Source: Streptomyces flavofungini
Lineage (GTDB): Bacteria; Actinomycetota; Actinomycetes; Streptomycetales; Streptomycetaceae
Length of the DNA stretch: 64,000 bases
NCBI RefSeq assembly: GCF_014650815.1
Contig: NZ_BMVR01000018.1
Span: 116,462 to 180,461 of the forward strand
Direction of reading: 5' to 3'
Positions 25,602 through 34,016 of this stretch are shown piece after piece; the first letter of the stretch is position 1, and each line of letters begins with the position of its first letter. A model generated the notes under the pieces. That model worked only from the letters and a program-made list of their open reading frames with translations, searched no databases and was not told where the DNA came from. Made by a program: the position numbers and the translations under genes.

Positions 25602-28388
25602 ATGACCGCCGATGACCTGGCCGCGCTGCTGCTGCGCCGCCGACAGAGTGTGCACGTGCCCGGGGCGTCTGGGGGCGCCGAAGCCGGGGGCGCCACCGAG
25701 GGCTCCGCGCCCGCCGACGTGCGGGCCGCCGTCATCGTCCTCGAAGCCGAACTCGCCGACCGCGGCCACCTGTTGACCACCCCGCTGCGCCGCGCGCTCA
25801 CCGCGCTGCCCGTCCGCGACCTCGTCGCCACCGGCACCCGGCTGCTCCAGGACGTCGACGCGCTCCTCGGCTCCGACCGCACGCACACCCCGCTGTTCGC
25901 GGGCTTCCCGCACACGGCGCCGTACCGGCACGCCCGCGACCGCTACACCAGCGTCATCATCGACCACCTCGCCGCCCAGCCCCACCAGCCCTGCATGGCC
26001 TGCGGCCTGACGGGCTGCCGGGTGCGCGCGCTCACGCCCTGCGCGCATCTGGTCTGCGAGTGCTGCGTGGAGACGATCGAGGGCTGCTGCGAGCTGTGCT
26101 GCGAGTGGTACGCGTGCCCGGTCTGCGACAGCCGGTACGACACCCAGGGCCCCACCGACCCGTGGATCACCCCGGCGACCGGCCCCGACGCCCCGCGCGG
26201 CGACGGCGGCCCCGTCCTGCGCGCCCTGCGCCTGGGCGCGCCCGACGACACCGCCGCCGAACTCGCCGCGCTGCTCGCCCGCCGCACCCCGCTGAACCCG
26301 CAGGACCACGACGACCTGGTCCTGCTGCTCGGCCGGGTGCACCCGCGGGACGCCGCCGACCGGCTGCCCCCGGAGATCCCGCTGCGCGAGAGCAAGGCCC
26401 TGGTCCTCGCCCCGCTCCTGGACGACCCGGCCACGCGCCCGATCGTCGCCCGCTATGCCGACACGGCCACGGACGTCCTCCGGCTCCTCGTCGTGCGCTC
26501 CGGCGGCGACCCCGACCTGCTCGAACTGCCGCGCCTGCGCGGGCTCCCGCGACCGGTGCGGCGCGAACTCCTCGCCCTGCTCGGCACGTTCGGGCTCGGG
26601 AACCTCTGCGAGGACTTCGCCCGGTACCCCGGTGCCTGGAAGCGCGTCGGCGAGGTCCTGCACCCCTTTGAGGGGGGCGCGCGGGTCGAGCGGCACGCCC
26701 GGGCCGCGCTCGCCTTCGCCGTCCTGCGCGGCACCCGCCTCGACGACCCGGTGCTCGCCGACGTACTCCTCACCGAGGCCGCGCACCACGACGACATCCG
26801 TCTGGACGGCGACCGCCTGCACCACACCGGCTGGCAGGGCCGCGTCGAGGCGGCGCTCGCCCGCTGGGACACCACGGCCGCGACCGCCCTGCTGCGCGCC
26901 CGCCCCGGTGAGCTGCTGCGCCGAATCGACGTGCTCCTGGCCCGCTCCGGCGAGACGATGCTGCCCGAGGCGATCGGCGAGGCCCTGGCCCACGCCCTGC
27001 CGCGGGCGGGCGCGGGGCCGCTGCTCGGGGCGTACGGCCGGATGAAGGTCCGCGCGGAGCCCGGCGGGCGCCGGGTGTTCTTCCCTCGCGGCCGCGTCAC
27101 GCAGGCGTTCGCGGTCGAGGACCACCGCCCGCCGCTGCCGCCGCGGGTGGCCTCCCGGGCGGCGGAGCTCATCGAGGCCGAGGCTGTGCGGCGGCTCGCG
27201 GCGGGGGTGGGGGGCCTCGCCGGGGGCGGTGTGCGGGACGACCGTGTCGAGGCCGGTGGGCAGGGCGATCGTGTCGAGGCCGGTGGGCGGAAGGGCCGCC
27301 TCGGGGCCGATGGCCGGACCGTCCCGGCCGCCGCCGTCGCCACCGCCGTTCCGCCCTACGACATCGCGGTGCTCGACGCCGCCCTCGGCGACCTGCCCGT
27401 CCCCTTCGCGGAGCGTGCCTCGGCCGTGTCGCTGGTGTCCGTGCCGCGCGGCAGCTCGCTGCCCCTGCCCGGTGACAGCGAGCGGCTGCGGCTCTTCCTG
27501 CACTGGCTCCAGCCCAAGGGCGTACGGGTCGACCTCGATCTGTCCGTCGCGCTGTACGACGACGCGTGGCGGTTCGTCGGGCTCTGCGACTACACCCAGC
27601 TCGAGTACGGGGGCGGCGCCGCGCGGCACTCGGGGGACCTGACCTCGGCGCCCGCGCCGCACGGCGCCACCGAGTACCTGGACCTGGACCTGCCTCGGCT
27701 CGCCAAGGCCGGGATCCGGTACGTCGTGCCCGCGGTGCTCTCCTACAACAACGTGCCCTTCGACGAACTCCCCGACGCCTTCGCCGGGTTCATGGCCGTG
27801 GACCCGGCCGAGCAGGGCCGCGTCCGCTACGACCCGCGCACCGTGCGCCAGCGGTTCGACCTCGCGGGCGAGGCGGCGCTGCGCGTACCGATGGTCGTCG
27901 ACCTGCGCTCCCGCCGAGCCTGGTGGGCCGACCTCACGCTCGCCACGGGCGACGGCAACCACGACGTCTGGCGCTACCGCGCGGTGCTCGGCCGCGCCGG
28001 GCACGACCTGGTCGACACCTTCGAGACCGGCGGCCGCGCCACCCTCTGGGACCTGGCCTGCTGGACGGCGGCGGCCCGCACCGACGGCGACGTCCTGGTA
28101 CGCGGCCGCGGCCACGTCCTGTGGGGCTACCGCCGTGAACCGGACGAGCCGCGCGCCGACTTCGCCGTCCGGATCCGCGACGGGTGGGAGCCCGATGTCC
28201 TGTGCGCCGAGCCCGAGCTGACGGACCGTCGGGCGTTCGTCGCCCTGGTCCACGGCGACCTGGCCGGTACGGAACGCGCCGCGTCCGGCACGGCGTACCG
28301 GCTGTTCCCCGGGCCGCTCGACGAGGGGCCGCTGACGCGGGTGACGGCGTCGGACCTGGCGGGGTGGCTGGGGCCGGCCGCACGCTGA
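25602..28388 (+). CDS. RING-finger and TerD-like domain protein, MXAN_6230/SCO0854-like
   Basis: A 928-residue protein. Residues 131-175 follow the C3HC4 RING rule exactly: C131-x2-C134-x12-C147-x-H149-x2-C152-x2-C155-x16-C172-x2-C175, with six further Cys in between. After this comes a Leu/Ala/Arg-rich helical region (about 205-540) that looks like HEAT-type repeats, a flexible linker with a nine-residue repeat (547-572), then a TerD-like segment (about 607-735) with VRVDLDLSVALYDD, HSGD and LSYNNVPFDELPDAFAGF. The last 190 residues are unassigned. RING domains are rare in bacteria; TerD proteins belong to a calcium/metal-linked stress system. I recall a family called MXAN_6230/SCO0854 RING-domain proteins, which this fits. 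The function is unknown: a ubiquitin ligase role cannot be claimed, since no E1, E2 or ubiquitin-like gene is nearby. ATG 25602; it has its own promoter region after a terminator. Confidence 0.85.
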   Translation: MTADDLAALLLRRRQSVHVPGASGGAEAGGATEGSAPADVRAAVIVLEAELADRGHLLTTPLRRALTALPVRDLVATGTRLLQDVDALLGSDRTHTPLFAGFPHTAPYRHARDRYTSVIIDHLAAQPHQPCMACGLTGCRVRALTPCAHLVCECCVETIEGCCELCCEWYACPVCDSRYDTQGPTDPWITPATGPDAPRGDGGPVLRALRLGAPDDTAAELAALLARRTPLNPQDHDDLVLLLGRVHPRDAADRLPPEIPLRESKALVLAPLLDDPATRPIVARYADTATDVLRLLVVRSGGDPDLLELPRLRGLPRPVRRELLALLGTFGLGNLCEDFARYPGAWKRVGEVLHPFEGGARVERHARAALAFAVLRGTRLDDPVLADVLLTEAAHHDDIRLDGDRLHHTGWQGRVEAALARWDTTAATALLRARPGELLRRIDVLLARSGETMLPEAIGEALAHALPRAGAGPLLGAYGRMKVRAEPGGRRVFFPRGRVTQAFAVEDHRPPLPPRVASRAAELIEAEAVRRLAAGVGGLAGGGVRDDRVEAGGQGDRVEAGGRKGRLGADGRTVPAAAVATAVPPYDIAVLDAALGDLPVPFAERASAVSLVSVPRGSSLPLPGDSERLRLFLHWLQPKGVRVDLDLSVALYDDAWRFVGLCDYTQLEYGGGAARHSGDLTSAPAPHGATEYLDLDLPRLAKAGIRYVVPAVLSYNNVPFDELPDAFAGFMAVDPAEQGRVRYDPRTVRQRFDLAGEAALRVPMVVDLRSRRAWWADLTLATGDGNHDVWRYRAVLGRAGHDLVDTFETGGRATLWDLACWTAAARTDGDVLVRGRGHVLWGYRREPDEPRADFAVRIRDGWEPDVLCAEPELTDRRAFVALVHGDLAGTERAASGTAYRLFPGPLDEGPLTRVTASDLAGWLGPAAR

Positions 28389-28602
28389 CGGTTCCGCGTC
28401 GTACGCGCGCCGTTCCGTCGCGCGGCCCGACGACCTGTCGGGCCGCGCCGCCCACTGCCTGGACCTCGTCGCCCTGGTGCACCGCCCCGGCCGCCTGGAC
28501 CCCCTGGACCAGGCGACCCCCTGGACAGGGTGTCGGCCCCGAGACCACCCACTCGACGCCTCGTCCATTGTTCGCGCCGGGCCGCCGGGGCATCCTGCGG
28601 GG

Positions 28603-29793
28603 GTGCCAGCCAACCGAGCCACCTGCCGCCCCACTCGCCGGACCCTCCTTCGCGCCCTGGGCGGAGCCGCCGCGCTCGGCGGCCTCGCGGGGTGCGGGGT
28701 GCCCGCCGCCTATGTGAAGCCCGGTGACCGGGCGGCGGCGGACCGTTCCGCCCGTGAGCGGCGGCTCGTCTTCGCCAACTGGCCGCTGTACATCGACACC
28801 GACGACGAGGACAAGTCGAAGCGGCCGACGCTGGCCGCCTTCGAGAAGCGCACCGGGATCGACGTGCGCTACACGGAGGAGATCAACGACAACGACGAGT
28901 TCTTCGGCAAGATCAGCCCGTCCCTGATGAACCACCAGGCGACCGGCCGCGACCTCATCGTCATCAGCGACTGGATGTGCGCCCGGTTCGTGCGCCTCGG
29001 CTGGGTGCAGGAGATGGACCGGGCCCGGCAGCCGAACGTCACCCGGCACCTCGACCCGCTGCTGCGCTCGCCCAGCTTCGACCGGGGCCGCAAGTTCACG
29101 GTGCCGTGGCAGTCGGGGATCACCGGCATCGCGTACAACAAGAGGCGGCTCGGGCGGGAGATCCGGCACGTGTCGGACCTGTGGGCGGGTGATCTGAAGG
29201 GGCGCGTCACGCTGCTCTCCGGGCTCGACGAGGCGTTCGCGCTGCTCATGCAGGGGGACGGTGTCGACGTCACGAAGTGGACGGCCGACGACTTCCACCG
29301 GATGTGCGACCGGGTCGAGAAGCTGGTCGACAGCCACCACATCCGCCGCTTCACCGGCAACGACTACATCAAGGACCTCGCCAGCGGCGACGTCCTCGCC
29401 TGCCAGGCCTACAGCGGAGACGTCATCCAGCTCCGCGCCGACGACCCGGACATCGAGTTCGTCGTCCCCGAGGAGGGCGCGGAACTCTGGGCCGAGTCCC
29501 TGATGATCCCCAACCTCGCCCGCCACAAGGCCAACGCGGAACGCCTCATCGACCACTACTACGAACCCGAGGTCGCCGCCGAACTCGCCGCCTGGGTCAA
29601 CTACGTCTGCCCCGTGCCCGCCGCCCGCGACGTCCTCGCCGCCAGCAAGGACAAGGAGCTGGCGGCGCTCGCCGAGGACCCGCTGATCTTCCCGGACGAC
29701 GGCATGCGCAAGCGGCTCGCGATCGCGCGGGACATCACGTCCGGGGAGCGCACGGAGTTCGCTAAGCGGTGGAACTCGCTGGCCGGGTTGTAG
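28603..29793 (+). CDS. PotD-like polyamine ABC transporter substrate-binding protein (orphan)
   Basis: About 396 residues. With GTG 28603 as start, a twin-arginine lipoprotein signal is placed normally: Arg12-Arg13 in TRRTLLRALGG and lipobox LAGC with Cys31. The frame is open to 28477, but that would push the signal 42 residues in. The mature part is PotD-like: NWPLYIDTDDEDKS, FEKRTGIDVRYTEEIND, SGITGIAYNKRRL, RRFTGNDYIKDLASGD. It is clearly related to the binding protein at 39411 but has no permease or ATPase beside it. It may share the PotABC importer at 40.7-43.6 kb. Its 3' end overlaps the convergent TetR gene by 32 bases. Confidence 0.87.
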   Translation: MPANRATCRPTRRTLLRALGGAAALGGLAGCGVPAAYVKPGDRAAADRSARERRLVFANWPLYIDTDDEDKSKRPTLAAFEKRTGIDVRYTEEINDNDEFFGKISPSLMNHQATGRDLIVISDWMCARFVRLGWVQEMDRARQPNVTRHLDPLLRSPSFDRGRKFTVPWQSGITGIAYNKRRLGREIRHVSDLWAGDLKGRVTLLSGLDEAFALLMQGDGVDVTKWTADDFHRMCDRVEKLVDSHHIRRFTGNDYIKDLASGDVLACQAYSGDVIQLRADDPDIEFVVPEEGAELWAESLMIPNLARHKANAERLIDHYYEPEVAAELAAWVNYVCPVPAARDVLAASKDKELAALAEDPLIFPDDGMRKRLAIARDITSGERTEFAKRWNSLAGL

Positions 29794-30481
29794 CGGGCGC
29801 CGACCGGTCGTCGGCGGGCTTCGACCGGTCGTCGGCGGGCTCCGGCCGGGCTGCGGCAGCTGTCGGCCGGGCCGTCGCGGGCATCGCCACCACCTCCCAC
29901 GCCGCCATCGCCCGGTCCACCGTCCGGTCCAGGTCCGCGCCGGTCGCCCCGTCGCGGGCCTGGACCGACATGCCCTGGATGACCGTGGTGTAGAAGGCGG
30001 CCATGGCCTCGGTGTCCGTGTCCGCGGGGAGTTCGCCCTCCTGGACGGCCCGGTCAAGACGGCGGGCCGTCAGCCGCGCGCCCGCCTTCCGCCAGGTCGC
30101 CAGGTGGTCGCGCACGGGGGCGTTCGCCGGTGAGCAGTTGGTGGCGGCGAGCACGATCATGCAGCCGCTGGGGCTGCCCTCGGCGGTGTACGCGCGCGCG
30201 TTCCAGCGCAGTACGGCCTCCACCGCGTCCCGTGCGGAGGGGAGTTCGGTCAGCGCCTGGGCCATGGGCGCGCCCTCGGTGGCGTCGTACAGCGTGACCG
30301 CCTCCCGGAACAGCGCCTCCTTGGAGCCGAACGCGGCGTACAGGCTGGGCGACGCGATGCCCATCGCCGAGGTGAGGTCCGTCATCGACGTGGCCTCGTA
30401 CCCCTGCGTCCAGAACACCTCCATGGCCCGGCGCAGCGCCGTGTCCCGGTCGAACGCCCGGGGTCGTCCGCGTCCCGCCAT
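29762..30481 (-). CDS. TetR/AcrR family transcriptional regulator
   Basis: A 239-residue regulator beginning MAGRGRPRAFDRDTALRRAM at ATG 30481 (the frame is open to 30523). The DNA-binding domain has MTDLTSAMGIASPSLYAAFG, typical of the AefR/YxaF-like TetR group, which often controls an adjacent oxidoreductase. It is divergent from the SDR gene at 30646, whose promoter region it shares. The C-terminus ends in a low-complexity tail with two ADDRS units from a 21-base direct repeat at 29801-29841. The tail overlaps the end of the convergent PotD-like gene. Confidence 0.86.
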   Translation of the reverse strand: MAGRGRPRAFDRDTALRRAMEVFWTQGYEATSMTDLTSAMGIASPSLYAAFGSKEALFREAVTLYDATEGAPMAQALTELPSARDAVEAVLRWNARAYTAEGSPSGCMIVLAATNCSPANAPVRDHLATWRKAGARLTARRLDRAVQEGELPADTDTEAMAAFYTTVIQGMSVQARDGATGADLDRTVDRAMAAWEVVAMPATARPTAAAARPEPADDRSKPADDRSAPATTRPASSTA

Positions 30482-30645
30482 GGCTCCCGCCTCCCTCGCG
30501 CGCATTTCTGTAGTGAGTGACAAATATAGGCCTTGACGTGAGGGTACGCCCGTGTGAATGTTTCTGTGTCGACCGGCACAGAATTATGGGCCGGGGTCGG
30601 CGGCACACGCATACGCAGGGCACTCACAGAGATTTGGGGTCGGGG

Positions 30646-31392
30646 ATGACTGAGCTGGTGGGCAAGGCCGCGCTGGTGACGGGCGGCAGCCGGGGGATCG
30701 GTGCGGCGATCGTGCGGCGGCTCGCGCGGGACGGGGCCGATGTGGCGTTCACCTATGTGAGCCCGGCCGGGAAGGCGAAGGCCGAGGCCGTCGTCGCCGA
30801 TGTGGCGGCGGCGGGGCGGCGGGCCGTCGCCATCCAGGCCGACGCGGCGGACGCGGACGCGGTGCGGGCGGCCGTGGCGCGGGCGGCCCGGGAGCTGGGC
30901 CGCCTGGACATCCTGGTCAACAACGCGGGCGTGTACCCGTACGGGCCGTTCGAGGACGTCACGCCGGAGGAGCTGGACCGCACCCTCGCGATCCACGCCC
31001 GCGCCGCCTTCGTCGCCGGGCAGGCCGCCCTCGCCCATCTGCCGCGGGGCGGGCGCATCGTGAGCATCGGCAGCAACCTCGTGCACCGGGTGCCGTTCGG
31101 CGGCATCGTCCTGTACTCCATGAGCAAGTCCGCCCTGAGCGGCTTCACCAAGGCCCTCGCCCGCGAACTCGGCCCCCGCGGCATCACCGTCAACGCCGTG
31201 CACCCCGGCTCCACGGACACCGACATGAACCCGGCCGACGGCGAGAGCTCCGACTTCCAGCGCGGCATCTCCGCCCTCGGCCACTACTCGGACGCCGACG
31301 ACATCGCGGCGACGGTAGCCCACCTCGTCGGTCCCGGCGGGCGCACCATCACCGGCACGGAGGTCACGGTCGACGGCGGCACGAACGCGTAG
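30646..31392 (+). CDS. short-chain dehydrogenase/reductase (SDR), 3-oxoacyl-ACP-reductase-like
   Basis: A 248-residue classical SDR. The cofactor motif TGGSRGIG is at 12-19, NNAG at 92-95, and the catalytic set Ser143, Tyr157, Lys161 is complete (YSMSK). The end, GRTITGTEVTVDGGTNA, is usual for FabG-like enzymes. ATG 30646 was chosen, after a G-rich ribosome site; the frame runs 43 codons upstream through the shared promoter. Divergent from a TetR gene that probably controls it. The substrate is unknown. Confidence 0.88.
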   Translation: MTELVGKAALVTGGSRGIGAAIVRRLARDGADVAFTYVSPAGKAKAEAVVADVAAAGRRAVAIQADAADADAVRAAVARAARELGRLDILVNNAGVYPYGPFEDVTPEELDRTLAIHARAAFVAGQAALAHLPRGGRIVSIGSNLVHRVPFGGIVLYSMSKSALSGFTKALARELGPRGITVNAVHPGSTDTDMNPADGESSDFQRGISALGHYSDADDIAATVAHLVGPGGRTITGTEVTVDGGTNA

Positions 31393-31411
31393 GTCCGGCC
31401 CGCGGGCGGGG

Positions 31412-32602
31412 TCAGCGGCGGGCGGGCTTGAGCGCCGCCTCGATGATGCGCTGGGCGACCGGGTTCATGTCCTGGCCCTTGGCGTCGGTGGAGTTGACCG
31501 AGTAGACGAGGACGGTGTCCAGGTTCCGGGTGGCGGCGACGATCGAGTTGTAGCCGTGCCGCCCGCCGGTCTTCAGCCAGACGACCCGCCCGTCGGGTGC
31601 CTCGTACCGCATCAGGCCCGCGCTCATCGTGGCGCCCTCGATGTCCGACGGCACCGTGAACATCTCCTCCAGCTGCGGCTTCGGCACGATCCTGCCCTGG
31701 AACAGGGCGACGGTCAGCCGCTCCAGGTCGGCCGTCGTGGAGATCATGTCGCCGCCCGCCATCCGGTCCCGCTGGTTCCACTCCGTCACGTCGACCAGGC
31801 GCGTCCCGCCGTCCGGCGTCCGCACGGCCTGGTAGCCGCGGTTGTGCGGACCGTGGATGCGTGGGTCGGTGCCGGGGAAGGAGGAGTGCCGCATGCCCGC
31901 GCGCTTGAGGACGCGCCGGGTGGCCTCATGCTCGTACGAGTGCCCCGTGACCTTCTCGATCAGCAGCCCGAGCAGCGTGTAGTTGACGCCCAGGTACTCC
32001 TGCCTGGTCCCCGGGTCGTACGCGGGTCCCTTCGCGAGGGACGAGGCGGCGACCTCCTGCGGGGTGAGCGTCTCGAAGCGGCGCGCGTACAGTTCCTCGA
32101 AGGTCGTGCCCAGTGCGCGCCCCGGCCGCAACCCGCTGCTGTGGTTGAGGAGTCGGCGTACGGAGATGGGCCTGCGGAAGGCGTCGGCGTGCGGGGCGAA
32201 GACGTCCGGCAGATAGCGCTGGACGGGCGCGTCGAGGTCGACCTCGCCCTCGGCGGCGAGCTGCAGGACCACGGCCGCCGTCACCACCTTCGTGGTGGAC
32301 CCGGCCCGGAACCGCCCCTCCGGGTTCGCGTCGCGCCCCGACGTGAGGTCCCGCACTCCTGAACTCCCGTGCCACGACGCCTTCTTCCCCCGCACCCGCA
32401 CCAGCGCGGCCGTCGCGTCGGCATCGGGAAGACCGGCGATGGCTTCACGCAGCGCCTTGCCGTCGGGCCCCGAGCGGATGTCCGCGGCGACGGCGGCGGG
32501 CGCCGGGGTACCGCTGCTCGCGAGGGCGGGCGCGGCGGCGGCCGTGAGACCGAGGACGACGGCGCCGGCGAGCGCGGCGACGAGACCGGCGTGTACGCGC
32601 AT
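31412..32602 (-). CDS. secreted serine hydrolase, beta-lactamase/D-Ala-D-Ala carboxypeptidase family
   Basis: A 396-residue protein with a Sec signal peptide (MRVHAGLVAALAGAVVLGL, cleavage near ALA-SS at 28). The catalytic SxxK motif is Ser102-Thr-Thr-Lys105. The second motif, usually YSN, reads YLG (203-205), so the Asn is absent. A KTGGRHGYNS segment supplies the HxG-type third motif. Family members are D,D-peptidases, esterases or beta-lactamases; the altered second motif argues against a classic beta-lactamase. ATG 32602 was chosen for the signal peptide; the frame extends 24 codons upstream. It is convergent with the SDR gene, 19 bases apart. Confidence 0.83.
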   Translation of the reverse strand: MRVHAGLVAALAGAVVLGLTAAAAPALASSGTPAPAAVAADIRSGPDGKALREAIAGLPDADATAALVRVRGKKASWHGSSGVRDLTSGRDANPEGRFRAGSTTKVVTAAVVLQLAAEGEVDLDAPVQRYLPDVFAPHADAFRRPISVRRLLNHSSGLRPGRALGTTFEELYARRFETLTPQEVAASSLAKGPAYDPGTRQEYLGVNYTLLGLLIEKVTGHSYEHEATRRVLKRAGMRHSSFPGTDPRIHGPHNRGYQAVRTPDGGTRLVDVTEWNQRDRMAGGDMISTTADLERLTVALFQGRIVPKPQLEEMFTVPSDIEGATMSAGLMRYEAPDGRVVWLKTGGRHGYNSIVAATRNLDTVLVYSVNSTDAKGQDMNPVAQRIIEAALKPARR

Positions 32603-32782
32603 GAGCTGCTCCAGGTGAGTGACTGGGTGGGTCGGTCTCATCCTGTGCGGTGGGTGGGGGCGGGGGATCGTCACTGGGGAGGGGTGGGGGCCCTGAGGCG
32701 GTCCGGGGTCAACTGGCGGGATAGTAAGGGTAGTTGGAGGGGCTAACCCTTAGGGGATGGCTTCTCTGAAGGGTGGCTGCGC

Positions 32783-33226
32783 CTACGAGGTGGCCGCCTC
32801 GCCCCGCTCGGCCCTCTCGCCCCTGTCCTGTGCCGCCATCACCTCGTCCCCGTGCGTGTGTGCCCACACCCCGAACGTCTCGATCGGGGTGAGCAGGGTG
32901 CGGCCGAGGTCGGTGAGGGCGTATTCGACGCGGGGTGGGGACTCGGCGTACGCGTGGCGGGTCACCAGGCCGTTGTACTCCAGGCGGCGCAGTGTCGCCG
33001 TGAGGATCTTGGGGCTGATGCCGCCGATGCGGGTGCGCAGTTCGCGCGGGCGCAGCGGGCCGTGCCGCAGGGCCCAGAGCGCCACCGCGTTCCAGGTGTT
33101 GGCGAGCAGGTCGAAGGCGAGGCGGGCGCGGCAGTCGGCGAGGAGGTCGGTGGGTTCGTGGGGTGGTTCGGTGGTGGGTTCGTGGGGCGGTTCGGCGGTC
33201 GGGTCGTGGGGCGTCACGCTTCGCAT
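32783..33226 (-). CDS. HxlR family transcriptional regulator
   Basis: A 147-residue winged-helix regulator of the HxlR type: LADCRARLAFDLLANTWNAV, LRHGPLRPRELRTRIGGISP, ILTATLRRLEYNGLVTRHAY and VEYALTDLGRTLL. The canonical start Cys of the family is Cys32. Residues 11-26 are a duplicated EPPHEPT unit. It is divergent from the NADP oxidoreductase gene, 132 bases away, and probably controls it, as many redox-sensing HxlR proteins do. ATG 33226 was chosen; the frame continues upstream only as an overlapping frame of the divergent gene. Confidence 0.88.
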   Translation of the reverse strand: MRSVTPHDPTAEPPHEPTTEPPHEPTDLLADCRARLAFDLLANTWNAVALWALRHGPLRPRELRTRIGGISPKILTATLRRLEYNGLVTRHAYAESPPRVEYALTDLGRTLLTPIETFGVWAHTHGDEVMAAQDRGERAERGEAATS

Positions 33227-33358
33227 GGTGCCTGAGGTGCCGCGACCTGGCGAAGGCGGGCCGAGACTTACCGATCGGTGCCCGAGGGGCTTTCTAGTGT
33301 CGTCCTCGTATCGGTCATCGGGCCGGAACACCGGGATGTACGAGGGAGAGCGACGCGT

Positions 33359-34009
33359 ATGCGGATAGGGATTCTCGGGGCCGGGAACATGGCCGACGCG
33401 CTGGGCACGCAGTGGGTGCGCGCCGGACACGAGGTGTACGTCGGGGCGCGCGACGAGGGCCGGGCGGCCGCCCTCGCCGGGCGGATCGGCGCGGCGGGCC
33501 ACGGCTCGCTGCGGGCGGCCGCCGAGTTCGGGGACGGCGCGGTGCTGCACGCGCTGCCGTACGCGGCCGGGGCCGAGGTCGCCGCAGGGCTCGCCGACGC
33601 CCTGCACGGCCGGGTCCTGGTGGACTGCGGCAACCCCGTCGGCGCGGGCTTCGCGCTGCTCACACGGGGCACCGAAGCCGCCGCCGAACAACTGGCCGCC
33701 GCCGCGCCCGGAGCCCGGGTGGTGAAGGCGTTCAACCTCTGCCACGACAGCGTGTGGCGGCTCACGCCGCCCGAGTTCGACGGGCGGCGCCTCGCGGTGC
33801 CGGTGTGCGGTGACGACGAGGACGCGCTGCGCGTCGTACGCGAACTGGTGCGGGACATCGGCTGCGTGCCCTACGCCGCGGGCGGCCTCGGGCGGGCCGC
33901 CCTTGTGGAGGCGACGGCCGCGCTCTTCATCGGCCTCTGGGTGGGCGAGGGCGTGGACGCGCAGGCCGTCGTGCCGCCGGTCGGCCAGGTGGCGGGCGAG
34001 CCCGGTTAG
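33359..34009 (+). CDS. NADPH-dependent F420 reductase-like oxidoreductase
   Basis: A 216-residue Rossmann protein starting MRIGILGAGNMADALG, the dinucleotide site of the NADP_oxidored/F420-reductase family. Further motifs: EVYVGARDEGRAAALA, LVDCGNP, and VVKAFNLCHDSVW, the segment that in homologues is KAFNT. Reaction and substrate are not certain; several homologues carry no F420 activity. ATG 33359 has GAGGGAGAG upstream. It is divergent from the HxlR regulator and ends seven bases before the convergent methyltransferase gene. Confidence 0.83.
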   Translation: MRIGILGAGNMADALGTQWVRAGHEVYVGARDEGRAAALAGRIGAAGHGSLRAAAEFGDGAVLHALPYAAGAEVAAGLADALHGRVLVDCGNPVGAGFALLTRGTEAAAEQLAAAAPGARVVKAFNLCHDSVWRLTPPEFDGRRLAVPVCGDDEDALRVVRELVRDIGCVPYAAGGLGRAALVEATAALFIGLWVGEGVDAQAVVPPVGQVAGEPG

Positions 34010-34016
34010 CCCCGGG

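Noticed and set aside
25602..28388. Claim that the RING protein is a ubiquitin ligase
   Set aside because: Only the zinc-ligand spacing supports RING; there are no E1/E2 or ubiquitin-like partners nearby, so a ligase function would be invention.
28477..28602. Upstream start for the PotD-like protein at ATG-equivalent 28477
   Set aside because: It would place the twin-arginine/lipobox signal 42 residues from the N-terminus; GTG 28603 gives a normal signal.
25446..28634. Open minus-strand frame of 1062 codons opposite the RING protein
   Set aside because: Shadow frame. The plus-strand protein has an ordered Cys/His pattern and TerD-like domain, the antisense peptide has none.
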